Assembly: GCA_963730555.1 (NCBI GenBank)
Contig: CAVSSS010000012.1
Span: forward strand, 248,001-312,000
From: Roseiarcus sp963730555
Lineage (GTDB): Bacteria > Pseudomonadota > Alphaproteobacteria > Rhizobiales > Beijerinckiaceae
DNA: 64,000 nucleotides
Direction: 5' to 3'
The position numbers and the translations under genes are program-made. Positions 18,473 to 27,201 of this stretch are shown one piece after another. The number at the start of each line of letters is the position of its first letter. Position 1 is the stretch's first letter. The notes beneath the pieces were generated by a model. It did not search any database. It worked only from the letters and a program-made list of their open reading frames with translations, and was not told where the DNA came from.

Positions 18473-19123
18473 GTGTTTGTCCTAGAAGAAGAGAGTAGCG
18501 TTCTTTACGATAGAATTCAAGAGCATAATTTGGCAAGACAATACAATTTACTAGTAAATTGTATAGAAATCGGCGTAAAGCAGGGCGTTAGGGGATTTGA
18601 TAAGTACCTGCTTTGGTCCCTTAACGCTGCGGCTGTTTCTAATATTTCTCAGTTTGGTGGCCGGTTCCGCGAGGAGCCGATATATTTAAAAGACCATAAG
18701 ACTCCGCACTTTCTACAAGTCCCTAATTTAATGGACCAATTCATTTCGACAGTTCAGGAGAACTGGTTTAGATGGAACGAATATCTATTGTCCTCATACG
18801 CGTTGTGGAGACTTAACTGGATACATCCTTTTATCGAGGGCAATGGAAGAACTGCCAGAGCTGCCTGTTATTATACGTTATGCGTGAAATCTTCGGGATT
18901 ACCCGGGGGAAAAATTATTGTCCCGGAGCGCATTCGCCATGAGCGAGAACCATATTATGAAGCTCTTACTGAGGCTGATAGAGCGTGGGATAATGGGGAT
19001 TTATATTTCCCGAAAATGGAGGCCTATATTGCGCGGCTGTTGGACAAACAGGTGATGGATATGCCTTTGCCAGATGGCTCCGACTCGGAAGGCCGCCCAA
19101 TGTCGTTCAGTCCTCAAGGTTAG
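18473..19123 (+). CDS. fic: Fic-domain protein (AMP-transferase toxin)
   Basis: 216-residue Fic protein. The catalytic motif HPFIEGNGRTAR at residues 118-129 matches HPFx(D/E)GNGRxxR in full: catalytic His, metal-binding Glu and the phosphate-binding Arg are all present, so AMP transfer to target proteins is expected. FGGRFRE near 61-67 is the beta-hairpin flap region. There is no obvious N-terminal inhibitory helix, consistent with class I Fic, which needs a separate antitoxin. The start is GTG 18473; a TGA in frame just upstream rules out earlier starts. Codon use is markedly AT-rich, a sign of recent transfer. It ends 31 bp from a convergent MFS gene. Confidence 0.88.
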   Translation: MFVLEEESSVLYDRIQEHNLARQYNLLVNCIEIGVKQGVRGFDKYLLWSLNAAAVSNISQFGGRFREEPIYLKDHKTPHFLQVPNLMDQFISTVQENWFRWNEYLLSSYALWRLNWIHPFIEGNGRTARAACYYTLCVKSSGLPGGKIIVPERIRHEREPYYEALTEADRAWDNGDLYFPKMEAYIARLLDKQVMDMPLPDGSDSEGRPMSFSPQG

Positions 19124-19154
19124 AGGTCTGACCTGCCCACCCGCCAGCGGCGTT

Positions 19155-20450
19155 CTACTCCAACCTGTCCGCCTTGCGCATAGCCGGGAATAGTCCCGCC
19201 CACAGCAAGGTCACGAGGATGGCGCCACAGCCGCCGAAGATCGCCGAGCCGACCGGACCCAGCAAGCGCGCCATGCCGCCGGATTCGAATTCGCCCAATT
19301 CGTTGGACGCGCCGATGAACAGGCTGGAGACCGCCGAGACGCGGCCGCGCATGGCGTCGGGCGTCACGATTTGCACCAGGCTCTGACGCACGAAGACCGA
19401 GACCATGTCGGCCGCCCCGAGCGTCGCGAGCGCAAGCACGCTCAAGACCATTGAGCGCGACAAAGCGAAGACCAGAGTGGAGAGCCCGTAGACCCCGACG
19501 GCCGCGAACATTTTCAGGCCCACATGCGACTTGGGGGGCCGCGCGGCCAATATGAAGCCGAGAGCGATAGCGCCGGCCGAGGGAGCGGCGCGGAGGATTC
19601 CGAAGCCTTCCGGCCCGACATGCAGGATGTCGCGGGCATAAACTGGCAAGAGGGCCGTGACGCCGCCAAGCAGAACCGCGAACAGGTCAAGGCTGATTGC
19701 GCCGAGGACAACCTTGGTCGTCCACACATAGTTCAAGCCCTCGGCGATCAGCGCCCAGCGCGAGGCGGTCGGACGAGGCTCGCGCGGCGGTGACTTGACC
19801 AGCAACAAGGAGACGAGCGAGGCGAGGCAAAGCAGGCCCGACGCGACGAAGGCCGCGACGGGCGAAAACGCCACCAGGAGCCCGCCGATGGCGGGACCGA
19901 CGATGGTCGCCATTTGATTACCCGCCGAATTGACGACGATCGCGCGCGGGATCAGCCGCCGCTCGACGAGCGTCGGCGCGAGAGCGGCGCTCGCCGGCGT
20001 ATAGAAGGCGCGGGCGCAGCCGAACAAAGCAGCGACCCCGTAGATCGGCCAGAGGATCGTGAGCCCGCCATAAGCCATCGCGCCGAACAGAGCGGACGTG
20101 CAGAGTTGCGCGCCAAGGCCCGCAATCATGATCTCGCGCCGGTCATAAATGTCCGCGGCATGGCCGGCGAACAGGGTCAAGGCGAACATGGGGAGGAACT
20201 GGGCCAAGCCCAGCATGCCGACCGCCAGCGCTGCCTCACTGACCGACGCGGTATGGCGCGCAACCGCATAGACCTGCCACCCGAGCGCGATGGCCTGCAC
20301 CTGCACGGCGAGGCTGTTGCAGACCCGGCCGATCCAGAACCAGACATAAGGTCGCACGCCCAGAAGGTCGCTGAGCGTGGCTGGATTTTGCAGGACGGCT
20401 TCCGCGGCGACGACGCCCGTGGGACTTGTATCGGCAGGGGAACTGGACAT
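19155..20450 (-). CDS. MFS exporter (EntS/drug-efflux type)
   Basis: 431-residue, about 12-helix transporter of the EntS/MFS_3 exporter group. It has GRVCNSLAVQVQAIALGWQVY in helix 1, GHAADIYDRREIMI in the loop 2-3 motif A position, and PDAMRGRVSAVSSLFIGASNELGEFESG in the C half, typical of that group. It stands alone on the minus strand. The export substrate cannot be told from sequence; siderophores and drugs are known for relatives. Confidence 0.88.
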   Translation of the reverse strand: MSSSPADTSPTGVVAAEAVLQNPATLSDLLGVRPYVWFWIGRVCNSLAVQVQAIALGWQVYAVARHTASVSEAALAVGMLGLAQFLPMFALTLFAGHAADIYDRREIMIAGLGAQLCTSALFGAMAYGGLTILWPIYGVAALFGCARAFYTPASAALAPTLVERRLIPRAIVVNSAGNQMATIVGPAIGGLLVAFSPVAAFVASGLLCLASLVSLLLVKSPPREPRPTASRWALIAEGLNYVWTTKVVLGAISLDLFAVLLGGVTALLPVYARDILHVGPEGFGILRAAPSAGAIALGFILAARPPKSHVGLKMFAAVGVYGLSTLVFALSRSMVLSVLALATLGAADMVSVFVRQSLVQIVTPDAMRGRVSAVSSLFIGASNELGEFESGGMARLLGPVGSAIFGGCGAILVTLLWAGLFPAMRKADRLE

Positions 20451-20756
20451 GAACGGCTTTTCTCTTGGCGGTCTGAGCCGCCCGAGGCAAGGCCGCCCGG
20501 CCCCACGAGTTTGTGATGGCGCGCGAAGGCCTCATGTCGTCCCTGCGCTAGCCGGGAATCGACCGATGATCCTCCGTTTCAGAAATTACGACTAAATGAT
20601 TGGCAAAATCTGAATTTTGCGCTATTATTATTCGATCTGGCGGCCGAATCCGAGCCTCGGGGCGGAAGAGAAAGGCATGCGGCATAGGCCTTCAGGCGGC
20701 TCGAACACAACCGCGAGGCGGCGCTGCGGGCGGCGACGAACTGTTTTATTTCTCTC

Positions 20757-20852
20757 GCTGTAACCCATTGAAAAGGCTGGTTTCGAAAAATAAACGCTAG
20801 CTAATTTACTAGCGCTTACGAACGTTTACTCGCGTTTATGTCCGTTTATTTC
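20757..20852. repeat. dispersed element, copy A: hairpin plus four 10-bp units
   Basis: Starts with GCTGTAACCCATTGAAAAG, shared exactly with copy B at 61113. Then comes a 10-bp dyad (TAAACGCTAG 20791-20800 / CTAGCGCTTA 20809-20818, one mismatch, 8-bp loop) and four 10-bp units at 20811-20850 with consensus NNCGTTTANN. The similarity to copy B seems to extend upstream to about 20600, where GCAAAAT/ATTTTGC (20603-20620) forms another small hairpin. It lies downstream of ribBX and upstream of the MFS gene. No open frame here is convincing. Confidence 0.7.
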
Positions 20853-20904
20853 TTTTCGCCCGGGCACGATTTCACGCGTCGGTTGTAGCGGGGCGCGCCG
20901 GCGC

Positions 20905-22188
20905 TCAGCCGTCGATCGGCTCAACCGCGGCGATCTCGATGCCGAAGCCGGAAAGCCCTACATAGGTGCGTGGATTGTCAGTGCGCAGGCGGATCGACGA
21001 AACCCCGAGGTCGCGCAGGATCTGGGCGCCCAGTCCGATCTCCCTCCATTGCGTCTCACGCGCATCGTCGGAGCCGGTCGCATGAGCCCCGCTCAGGTTC
21101 GCCGGCACTCCGGCAGCCCCGTCGCGCAGGTAGACGAGCGCGCCACGGCCCTCCGCCTTGAAGCGGCTCAGGACCTTGGGGATCGCGCCACCGCCGAAAA
21201 CGTCGCTCAGGATGTCGGCGCGATGCAGCCGCGCCGGAACGTCACGCCCGTCGCCGATGCTCCCGTGAACGAAAGCAAAATGCAGGACCGGGTCGAACGG
21301 CGTTCGATAGGCGTAGCCCTGAAGCTCGCCGATCGGCGTCTCAATTGGAAAGCAGGCGACCCGCTCGACCAGCTTCTCGCGCGCCTGCCGATAGGCGATC
21401 AGGTCGGCGACCGAAATGCGCTTAATCTTATGCTTTTCGGCGAAAGCCTCGACCTGGGGCCCGACCATCACGGTGCCGTCGTCGTTGGCGAGTTCGCAGA
21501 TGACGGCGACCGGCGGCAAGCCCGCGAGCTTGCAAAGATCAACCGCGGCCTCCGTGTGGCCGGAGCGCATGAGCACGCCCCCATCCTTGGCGATAAGCGG
21601 GAAAACATGGCCGGGACGAACGAAATCGCTCGCGCCCATGTTGCGATTGGCGAGCGCGCGCACGGTGTTAGTCCGCTGTTCGGCCGAAATGCCCGTCGTG
21701 AGCCCATGGCGCACATCGACCGAGACGGTGAAGGCGGTGCCGAGCGGGGCGTCGTTGACCGCCACCATCGGGGCGAGATTGAGCCGCCGGGCGTCGTCGC
21801 CTGTCAGGGGCGCGCAGACGATGCCGCAGCAATTGCGGATGATGAACGCCATCTTGTCGGTGGTGCAGAGCGAAGCGGCGACGATCAGGTCACCCTCGTT
21901 TTCGCGATCGTCGTCGTCGGTGACCGCGACGATCTCGCCGCGGGCAAAGGCCTCGATGGCCTCTGCGACCGGATTGAGCATATCGAGCCTCCTGGGGGCC
22001 GCGGCGAGAAAATCGTTGGGCGTGACAGCCCCTTGCGTCTCGGCGACGATCCGTTCGGCGGTTTCCCGCGAGAGCCAAGACCCGTGTTCGCGGCAGATCA
22101 GGGTCACCGCTCCGGGCGAAACGCCGATGCGGCGGGCGAAATCCGTGCGCGACACCTGGTTGCGCTTAAGCCAATCGCCGAGTTTCAT
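20905..22188 (-). CDS. ribB: DHBP synthase with N-terminal HTH and degenerate RibA domain (RibBX type)
   Basis: Riboflavin pathway enzyme of about 427 residues. The middle (about 70-270) is 3,4-dihydroxy-2-butanone-4-phosphate synthase: DDDDRENEGDLI, TGISAEQRTNTVRAL, HVFPLIAKDGGVLMRSGHTEAAVDL are all intact. The C-terminal part (about 275-427) has the GTP cyclohydrolase II fold but lacks its zinc-binding cysteines (RADILSDVFGG at that place), so that activity is not expected; such proteins are called RibBX. Unusually, residues 1-65 form an XRE-like HTH (DFARRIGVSPGAVTLI). I chose ATG 22188; ATG 22200 is also possible and neither has a clear ribosome-binding site. Confidence 0.85.
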   Translation of the reverse strand: MKLGDWLKRNQVSRTDFARRIGVSPGAVTLICREHGSWLSRETAERIVAETQGAVTPNDFLAAAPRRLDMLNPVAEAIEAFARGEIVAVTDDDDRENEGDLIVAASLCTTDKMAFIIRNCCGIVCAPLTGDDARRLNLAPMVAVNDAPLGTAFTVSVDVRHGLTTGISAEQRTNTVRALANRNMGASDFVRPGHVFPLIAKDGGVLMRSGHTEAAVDLCKLAGLPPVAVICELANDDGTVMVGPQVEAFAEKHKIKRISVADLIAYRQAREKLVERVACFPIETPIGELQGYAYRTPFDPVLHFAFVHGSIGDGRDVPARLHRADILSDVFGGGAIPKVLSRFKAEGRGALVYLRDGAAGVPANLSGAHATGSDDARETQWREIGLGAQILRDLGVSSIRLRTDNPRTYVGLSGFGIEIAAVEPIDG

Positions 22189-22254
22189 GCACGAACACAT
22201 AGGCGGCTAGGCTGTTTATTGCAACTCAAGTCAGGCTTGCTGTTTGAATTTGGC

Positions 22255-23574
22255 TCAATAAGCCAGGAGGTTCTCTCGCAATGTCGAGCCGGTATAGCGC
22301 GTGCGATAACGGCCTCGACGCTGCAGCTCCGGAACCACGAGATCGACAAATTCCTCGAAGCAGCCGGGCGTATAGGTCGCCGCCAGCATGAACCCGTCTG
22401 CGCCGCCATCGTCGAGGAAATGCTCCAACTGATCGGTAATATCGGCCGGGGTGCCGACCAGCCGCGGCATCCCCATTCCCTCGGCGTAGATAAGAGCCGC
22501 TTCGCGCACTGTGACTGGAGCGCCGCCCTTGGCGTAAATGATCGAGTCGAACAGTCCCTGAATCCCAGGGATCTCGATGTTCTGCACGGTTTCATTGGGG
22601 TCGTATTTGGAAAAATCGGGTCCGAAATGGCCCGAGATCCAGGCGACCGCGCCTTCGAGCGGAATGCACTCGTGGATACGCTGATATTTCTCATCCGCCT
22701 CGCTGCGTGTGAGCCCGACGACCGTCTGGACCCCGTAGATCCGTTTGACGCTGCCCGACGCGCGGCCAAACTTCGTTTCGAGGCGGTTGTCGAGATCGTC
22801 GGTGTATTCGCGCATGCGCTCGACGTTCGGATGGACGGCGAAGATCGCCTCAGCGTGCTTCGCGGCAAAATCGCGCCCGCGATCGGAAGAGCCGGCTTGC
22901 CACAGCACGGGCCGCCCTTGCGGCGATCGGAATACGAACGAGCGACCCCGACAGCGGAAGAACTCGCCGACGTAGTCGACTTCGTGGACCTTCTTGGGAT
23001 CGGCGAAGACGCCGGTCTCGCGATCAGCCACAATCGCGTCGGGCTCCCAAGAGTCCCAGAGCTTGTAACAAAGCTCCATATACTCCTCCATGCGCTCATA
23101 GCGTCCGGAGCGGTTGGTCATTTCGACGCCATAAGCGTCCCACTCGCTCTTCGAATAGGAGCTGACGATGTTCCAAGCCACCCGGCCACCGGACAGGTGG
23201 TCGAGGCTCGACAGCCTGCGCACCATCGAATAGGGATGCTCGAATGCGGTGGAGAGCGTCACGCCGACGCCAATGTGAGTGGTCGCCGTGGTCAGGATCG
23301 GAACGATCGTCGACGGCTCGTGCACAGGACACTGGACGGCGTATTTGACCGTCGCGTCAGAGCTGCCCTCGTAATTGTTGTAAGGCGCGAGTTCATCGGC
23401 GATGAAGACTGCGTCGAACAAGCCGCGCTCCATCGTCCGCGCCATATGCTGCCAATAGGCGGGACGGCTCCAGTCCCAATTGATCTTGTCTTTGGGGTGG
23501 CGCCACATGCCGGTGGCGTGACTGTTTACGCCATGCTGGATGAAGCCCAACAGATGGGCGGCCTTTTTCGGCAT
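22255..23574 (-). CDS. LLM-class flavin-dependent monooxygenase (NtaA/SnaA/DszA group)
   Basis: 439-residue bacterial-luciferase-fold monooxygenase that uses FMNH2 supplied by a separate reductase. Group signatures: HATGMWRHPKD near the start, GLFDAVFIADE, HLSGGRVAWNIVSSYSKSEW and RPVLWQAGSSDRGRDFAAKHAEAIF. The last gene of a four-gene minus-strand cluster with a flavin reductase and a sodium:solute symporter, it probably attacks an imported small molecule; relatives act on nitrilotriacetate, sulfones, sulfonates and pristinamycin precursors. Substrate unknown. Confidence 0.9.
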   Translation of the reverse strand: MPKKAAHLLGFIQHGVNSHATGMWRHPKDKINWDWSRPAYWQHMARTMERGLFDAVFIADELAPYNNYEGSSDATVKYAVQCPVHEPSTIVPILTTATTHIGVGVTLSTAFEHPYSMVRRLSSLDHLSGGRVAWNIVSSYSKSEWDAYGVEMTNRSGRYERMEEYMELCYKLWDSWEPDAIVADRETGVFADPKKVHEVDYVGEFFRCRGRSFVFRSPQGRPVLWQAGSSDRGRDFAAKHAEAIFAVHPNVERMREYTDDLDNRLETKFGRASGSVKRIYGVQTVVGLTRSEADEKYQRIHECIPLEGAVAWISGHFGPDFSKYDPNETVQNIEIPGIQGLFDSIIYAKGGAPVTVREAALIYAEGMGMPRLVGTPADITDQLEHFLDDGGADGFMLAATYTPGCFEEFVDLVVPELQRRGRYRTRYTGSTLRENLLAY

Positions 23575-23643
23575 CGCGCCATGCTCCGCTTGTTGTTTAG
23601 AGACGTCTATCGGAGGGGCTCCCTCGCGTCGGAGCCTTTTCGC

Positions 23644-23952
23644 CTAGTCGTGGAGCTCGCGATAGAACGTGTAGCCGACCGCAATCGGGCTCAAGAGCGC
23701 GAGGACGACGCCGACGTAGAGCAGGATCGGCGCTGCGCCATAAGCCACTATCGCGAGCCACGAGGTGACGACGGCCACGACCGCGCCAATGAAGCTGTAG
23801 ACAAAGGCGTCGGGCCGGTTGTCGTCCGGCTCGTCGAGAGTTTCCGCGGTGCGCTGCAGAACAAGCCACATATTCCAGAGATAAAAGATGGCGATGACAG
23901 CGCCGACGACGATGGTCGCTGCTGTCAGCGGGGAAATCAAAAAATCGCTCAT
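23644..23952 (-). CDS. small membrane protein paired with the symporter
   Basis: 102 residues with three hydrophobic segments (about 10-33, 50-70, 72-92) separated by a charged loop (RTAETLDEPDDNRPD). It starts 37 bp after the symporter gene ends on the same strand. Several sodium:solute symporters have a small membrane partner encoded next to them, so this may be a subunit or stabiliser. I do not recognise a named family. Confidence 0.7.
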   Translation of the reverse strand: MSDFLISPLTAATIVVGAVIAIFYLWNMWLVLQRTAETLDEPDDNRPDAFVYSFIGAVVAVVTSWLAIVAYGAAPILLYVGVVLALLSPIAVGYTFYRELHD

Positions 23953-23988
23953 CGAGACGGTCTTTCCGTTAATCTGTTCGTCGTGGGA

Positions 23989-25482
23989 CTATTCGGCGGG
24001 CGCGACGACAGTCGCGTCACGCACCTGTCGCAGCCGGGAGAAATCGTACTGCCGGTTGGCAATGAGGCCGACCGCCAGAGGAACGACGGCGCTGATGGCG
24101 AGGATCGACAGCGATCCCCAGAGATCGCCGGTGACAGCCCGGATCGGCATGCCGATCGCGATGGCGAGGACTGTGCCGGCCACGAAGCCCGATCCCGTCA
24201 TGCGCGGCCAGAAGAGGGACAGCGCGAGCGGGATCAGGATCGCAGTGCGGATCGCGTAGCTAGTCAACACGATCGTGACGAAATCGACGCCGGTGAGAAC
24301 GACGGCGGCCGCAATCGCCGCGGCAAGGAACATCGGCGCCTTGGCCCACGCATAGAGCGAACGCTCGGTGATGTGCGGCGCGAGCGGCTTGATGACGTCG
24401 ACGACGAAGACCGAGCTCGTCGCAGTGAAGGCGCTGTCGATGACCGAATAGCAAGCCGACAGGATCACGATCACGTAGAGGATCACGAGCCAAGTCGGCA
24501 GGCCGAGATGGGACACGAGGAAAGGTCCCACCGCCGCGGCGTCGCCGCCGAGCTGGTTGTTAACGTCGACATGCAGCGCAAGGCCGATCAGCCCGAGCAG
24601 CCCAAGGCAGATCGGGATCGGATAGAACCAGGCGCCCGCCCACAAGAACGTGCGGCTCACGTCCTTCTTCTTCAACGCCCACGCAACCTGCCAGAACTCC
24701 TGACCGGCGATGGTCGCGGTGAGCAGACCGAGCGCCAGGGTGATGCCGAAGCCGATTGCCGCATCGGGGCGCGTGACGGTCAGCAGGCCGTCGCCTTGTG
24801 CGGCGACCGAATGCCAGACCGCATCGACGCCGCCCGCGTAATGCAAGGCCGCGACGAGAATGATCGCCGACGGTATGGTGTGCAGAAGCGTCGACAGGGC
24901 GGACGTTGTGACGGACGCCCAAAGACCGCCGAGCATCGAATAGATGAGCACCACGACAAGGCCGATGATCGCTGCGAGCCTCGGATCGACGCCGAACACG
25001 TTAGATACAACGAGGGAGGTGCCCTTGATGTTGATGATGACCTCGATCAGCGAGCCGAACAGCGCCCCCAGCACTACCACGCCGCTCGCGAGATTGTTGC
25101 CGTCGAAACGCGCCTTCACAAATTCGGGGATCGTGTAGCCTTCGGGCATCAGATCGCGAATCTTGCGCACGAAAGGTATCGCCGCGATCACCGCAAGACC
25201 GTTCGGAACCGTGAACCAGAACAGGCCGGAGAGGCCGAACGAATAGGTCTGCGCGGCGGACATCATGACCGCCATCGCCCAGGTCCAGATCGAGATCAGA
25301 CCGGCTACGCCGAAGCCAAAGCCGATCTTCCGATTGGCGATGACGAAGTCCTTGGTGTTACGGACCAGTTTGACCTTGACGTAATAGACCAGCGCCAAAA
25401 GCGCCACGCCGAGAAGGATCTCGGTCGTGATCCCAGCCGCCGGTCCCAGCGTCTCGTTCGGCGTGAAGTGAAATCCGCTCAT
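23989..25482 (-). CDS. sodium:solute symporter (SSS) family transporter
   Basis: 497-residue SSS-family transporter with about 13 helices. Family features: GFGFGVAGLISIWTWAMAVMMSA (helices 1-2 region), PEGYTIPEFVKARFDG, GGLWASVTTSALSTLLHTIPS (the sodium-site segment) and CYSVIDSAFTATSSVFVVDV. It most resembles the urea/purine/choline-like branch in general form, but the solute is not determined. Its neighbours suggest it imports the substrate of the LLM monooxygenase. Confidence 0.88.
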   Translation of the reverse strand: MSGFHFTPNETLGPAAGITTEILLGVALLALVYYVKVKLVRNTKDFVIANRKIGFGFGVAGLISIWTWAMAVMMSAAQTYSFGLSGLFWFTVPNGLAVIAAIPFVRKIRDLMPEGYTIPEFVKARFDGNNLASGVVVLGALFGSLIEVIINIKGTSLVVSNVFGVDPRLAAIIGLVVVLIYSMLGGLWASVTTSALSTLLHTIPSAIILVAALHYAGGVDAVWHSVAAQGDGLLTVTRPDAAIGFGITLALGLLTATIAGQEFWQVAWALKKKDVSRTFLWAGAWFYPIPICLGLLGLIGLALHVDVNNQLGGDAAAVGPFLVSHLGLPTWLVILYVIVILSACYSVIDSAFTATSSVFVVDVIKPLAPHITERSLYAWAKAPMFLAAAIAAAVVLTGVDFVTIVLTSYAIRTAILIPLALSLFWPRMTGSGFVAGTVLAIAIGMPIRAVTGDLWGSLSILAISAVVPLAVGLIANRQYDFSRLRQVRDATVVAPAE

Positions 25483-25638
25483 CGCTCTTACCTTTATGTC
25501 GATCTATTAAGTAGACTAATGGCTATGTCAAGCGCGGCGTCCGCACAGGTCGCTCAGTCCGCGGCGCTAAGGGGCGCGTTTCCGCAAGCGGGATCTGACC
25601 GGCAAGAGGCCGGTCGCGCGCGCGATTTGCTCGCCGCT

Positions 25639-26181
25639 TCAGCCCACCTGATCATAGCCGCCGCGCCAGTAGACCAGCGCGCCCGATCCGGTCCCCACAA
25701 AGACGTGCCGCACGCGGCCGATAGGAATGGCGTGCGTGTGCCGCTCTATCCTATCCTCCATCTCGCAATCGAACGCCGCGATCGAATTGGCGAGACAGAG
25801 GACGCCGCTGGGCAGCTGCCGCCACGGGCCTCGTTGATAGCGGTCCGAGCCCTGAAGGCCGGAGCGTCCAGCGAAATGCTCAGCATATTCTTGCTGATCA
25901 GCGGCAAGAAGATTGACCGCAAAGGCGGACGAGCGCCGCAGGGCGCTGTAGTTTGGTGAGCTAAGAGGAATGCAGGAAATAAGGCTCGACGGGTTGGATG
26001 AGAGCGACGTCACCGATGTTGCCGTGAAACCTGCGCGATCACCGCCCGCGCCGAAGGTCAAGATTTGGACGCCGCGCGCGAATCGCCGCATCGCATCGCG
26101 GAACGTGCTCTCGGATGCTTCCGCCACGGGCGCCGGCCCTCGAGCGCGAGCGAAGGGGTGTTCGACGACGGAAGCAACCAT
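25639..26181 (-). CDS. flavin reductase (HpaC/NtaB-like)
   Basis: About 180-residue NAD(P)H:flavin oxidoreductase with the split-barrel fold: FRDAMRRFARGVQILT, GFTATSVTSLSSNPSSLISCI, FAVNLLAADQQEYAEHFAG, and a C-terminal GRVRHVFVGTGSGALVYWRGGY. It would supply FMNH2 to the LLM monooxygenase encoded in the same cluster. ATG 26181 has GGAAGG about 7 bp upstream and is preferred over an ATG 12 codons earlier. First gene of the cluster. Confidence 0.85.
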   Translation of the reverse strand: MVASVVEHPFARARGPAPVAEASESTFRDAMRRFARGVQILTFGAGGDRAGFTATSVTSLSSNPSSLISCIPLSSPNYSALRRSSAFAVNLLAADQQEYAEHFAGRSGLQGSDRYQRGPWRQLPSGVLCLANSIAAFDCEMEDRIERHTHAIPIGRVRHVFVGTGSGALVYWRGGYDQVG

Positions 26182-26368
26182 TGCAAGCCTTCCGGGGCGG
26201 AGGCACAAAGTATACAAAAATTATAGACTAGTCAACAACTCAGAAAGGGAGCCGGTTTGCGCCGGTCGCACTTGCGCTCAGGTCGCGTCATAGCAAAGTT
26301 GCGCGGCCGCCTCTTTCATGCGGCGAGCCCGTCGATGACCATAGGACAGACATAAGGGAAGCAAGGCC
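26182..26368. promoter_or_regulatory. promoter region between flavin reductase and cupin genes
   Basis: 187 bp between divergent genes. An AT-rich block at about 26208-26240 contains TATACAAAAATTATAGACTA. A similar TAGACTAATG word lies upstream of the symporter gene (near 25510-25520), so TAGACTA could be a shared operator half-site for the monooxygenase cluster. No regulator gene is adjacent. AAGGAAGC precedes the cupin ATG. Confidence 0.4.
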
Positions 26369-26887
26369 ATGAACACATTTGAAACGCGCCGGCGCGATCT
26401 GGTCGTCGCGCCTTTGCTTACGATGGCAGGGATGGCGCTCCGCCTGAAGCCGGCGCAAGCCGCAGGCGTCGACCCGACGATGACCATCATCAAGCGGCCG
26501 GACGAGATTCCATGGAAGGGGCTCTATAACTTTCCGCCTGGGATGGCGGAATCGGCCACAATGTACGGCGCGATCGACGCTCCGGGTCAGTATTTCGTGC
26601 TTATTCGGTGGCATCCCGGCTACATGAGCGCGCCGCATTGGTACGAAACCGATCGGCTCTACGTCGTGATGTCCGGCACATGGTACGTCGCGAGCGGCGA
26701 GGACTTCGCCCCGGACGCCACCGTTCCCGTGCCGGCGGGCTCATTCGTGCGCCGAGTGGCGAAGACTCCTCACTATGACGGGGTCAAGAAAGGCGCGGCG
26801 GAGCCGGCGATCATCGCGATCTCGGGCATTGGGCCGATCCACTACCAGCTGACCGATCCAACGAAGCCCGGTTGGCGGGAGGTCTGA
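26369..26887 (+). CDS. exported cupin-fold protein
   Basis: 172 residues with an N-terminal export signal (RRRDLVVAPLLTMAGMALRL...AQAAG), possibly Tat because of the arginine-rich start. The body is a single cupin barrel: HPGYMSAPHWYETDRLYVVMSGTWYV (motif 1, H and E metal ligands) and VPVPAGSFVRRVAKTPHYDG (motif 2). Such proteins bind metal and act as small dioxygenases, isomerases or ligand binders. Substrate unknown. Confidence 0.8.
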   Translation: MNTFETRRRDLVVAPLLTMAGMALRLKPAQAAGVDPTMTIIKRPDEIPWKGLYNFPPGMAESATMYGAIDAPGQYFVLIRWHPGYMSAPHWYETDRLYVVMSGTWYVASGEDFAPDATVPVPAGSFVRRVAKTPHYDGVKKGAAEPAIIAISGIGPIHYQLTDPTKPGWREV

Positions 26888-27201
26888 ATTCCTCAGGCGC
26901 GGTTTCCGCCAGGGCGTCGAATTGCTTGAGCCGCCCGCGCGGTCACAAAGACAGCGCCAGCGCCGGCTGACGAGGCGCCGGCCGCTTGTGCGAGCGACAG
27001 TTGGCGCAGCTCGGAAGGTTGAAAAAGACTCTGTCGGGCAGGTTTCTCAGTCTTGATTGCCTGTCTTCGCCAAAACGAAGCCACCGGGACAGGAAATATT
27101 CGGATCCGCCGACTGAAATTTCCCGCGATCCGCTTGCCCGGCTCCTTCCGGCGCGATTAGACTCTGGCTGCCGGAAAAAACCGGCATAGGAGGAAACACC
27201 A
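26888..27201. other. intergenic stretch without a gene
   Basis: About 310 bp between the cupin and SMP-30 genes. I see no gene or repeat here. TAGGAGGAAACACCA at the right end is a strong ribosome-binding site for the next gene. Confidence 0.5.

Noticed and set aside
21049..25959. A 1636-codon open frame on the plus strand opposite ribBX, the LLM monooxygenase and the symporter
   Set aside because: It lies antisense to three well-supported genes, reads as Arg/Asp/His-rich sequence without domains, and is what the third-position GC bias of the real genes produces. Its length is notable but not evidence of coding.
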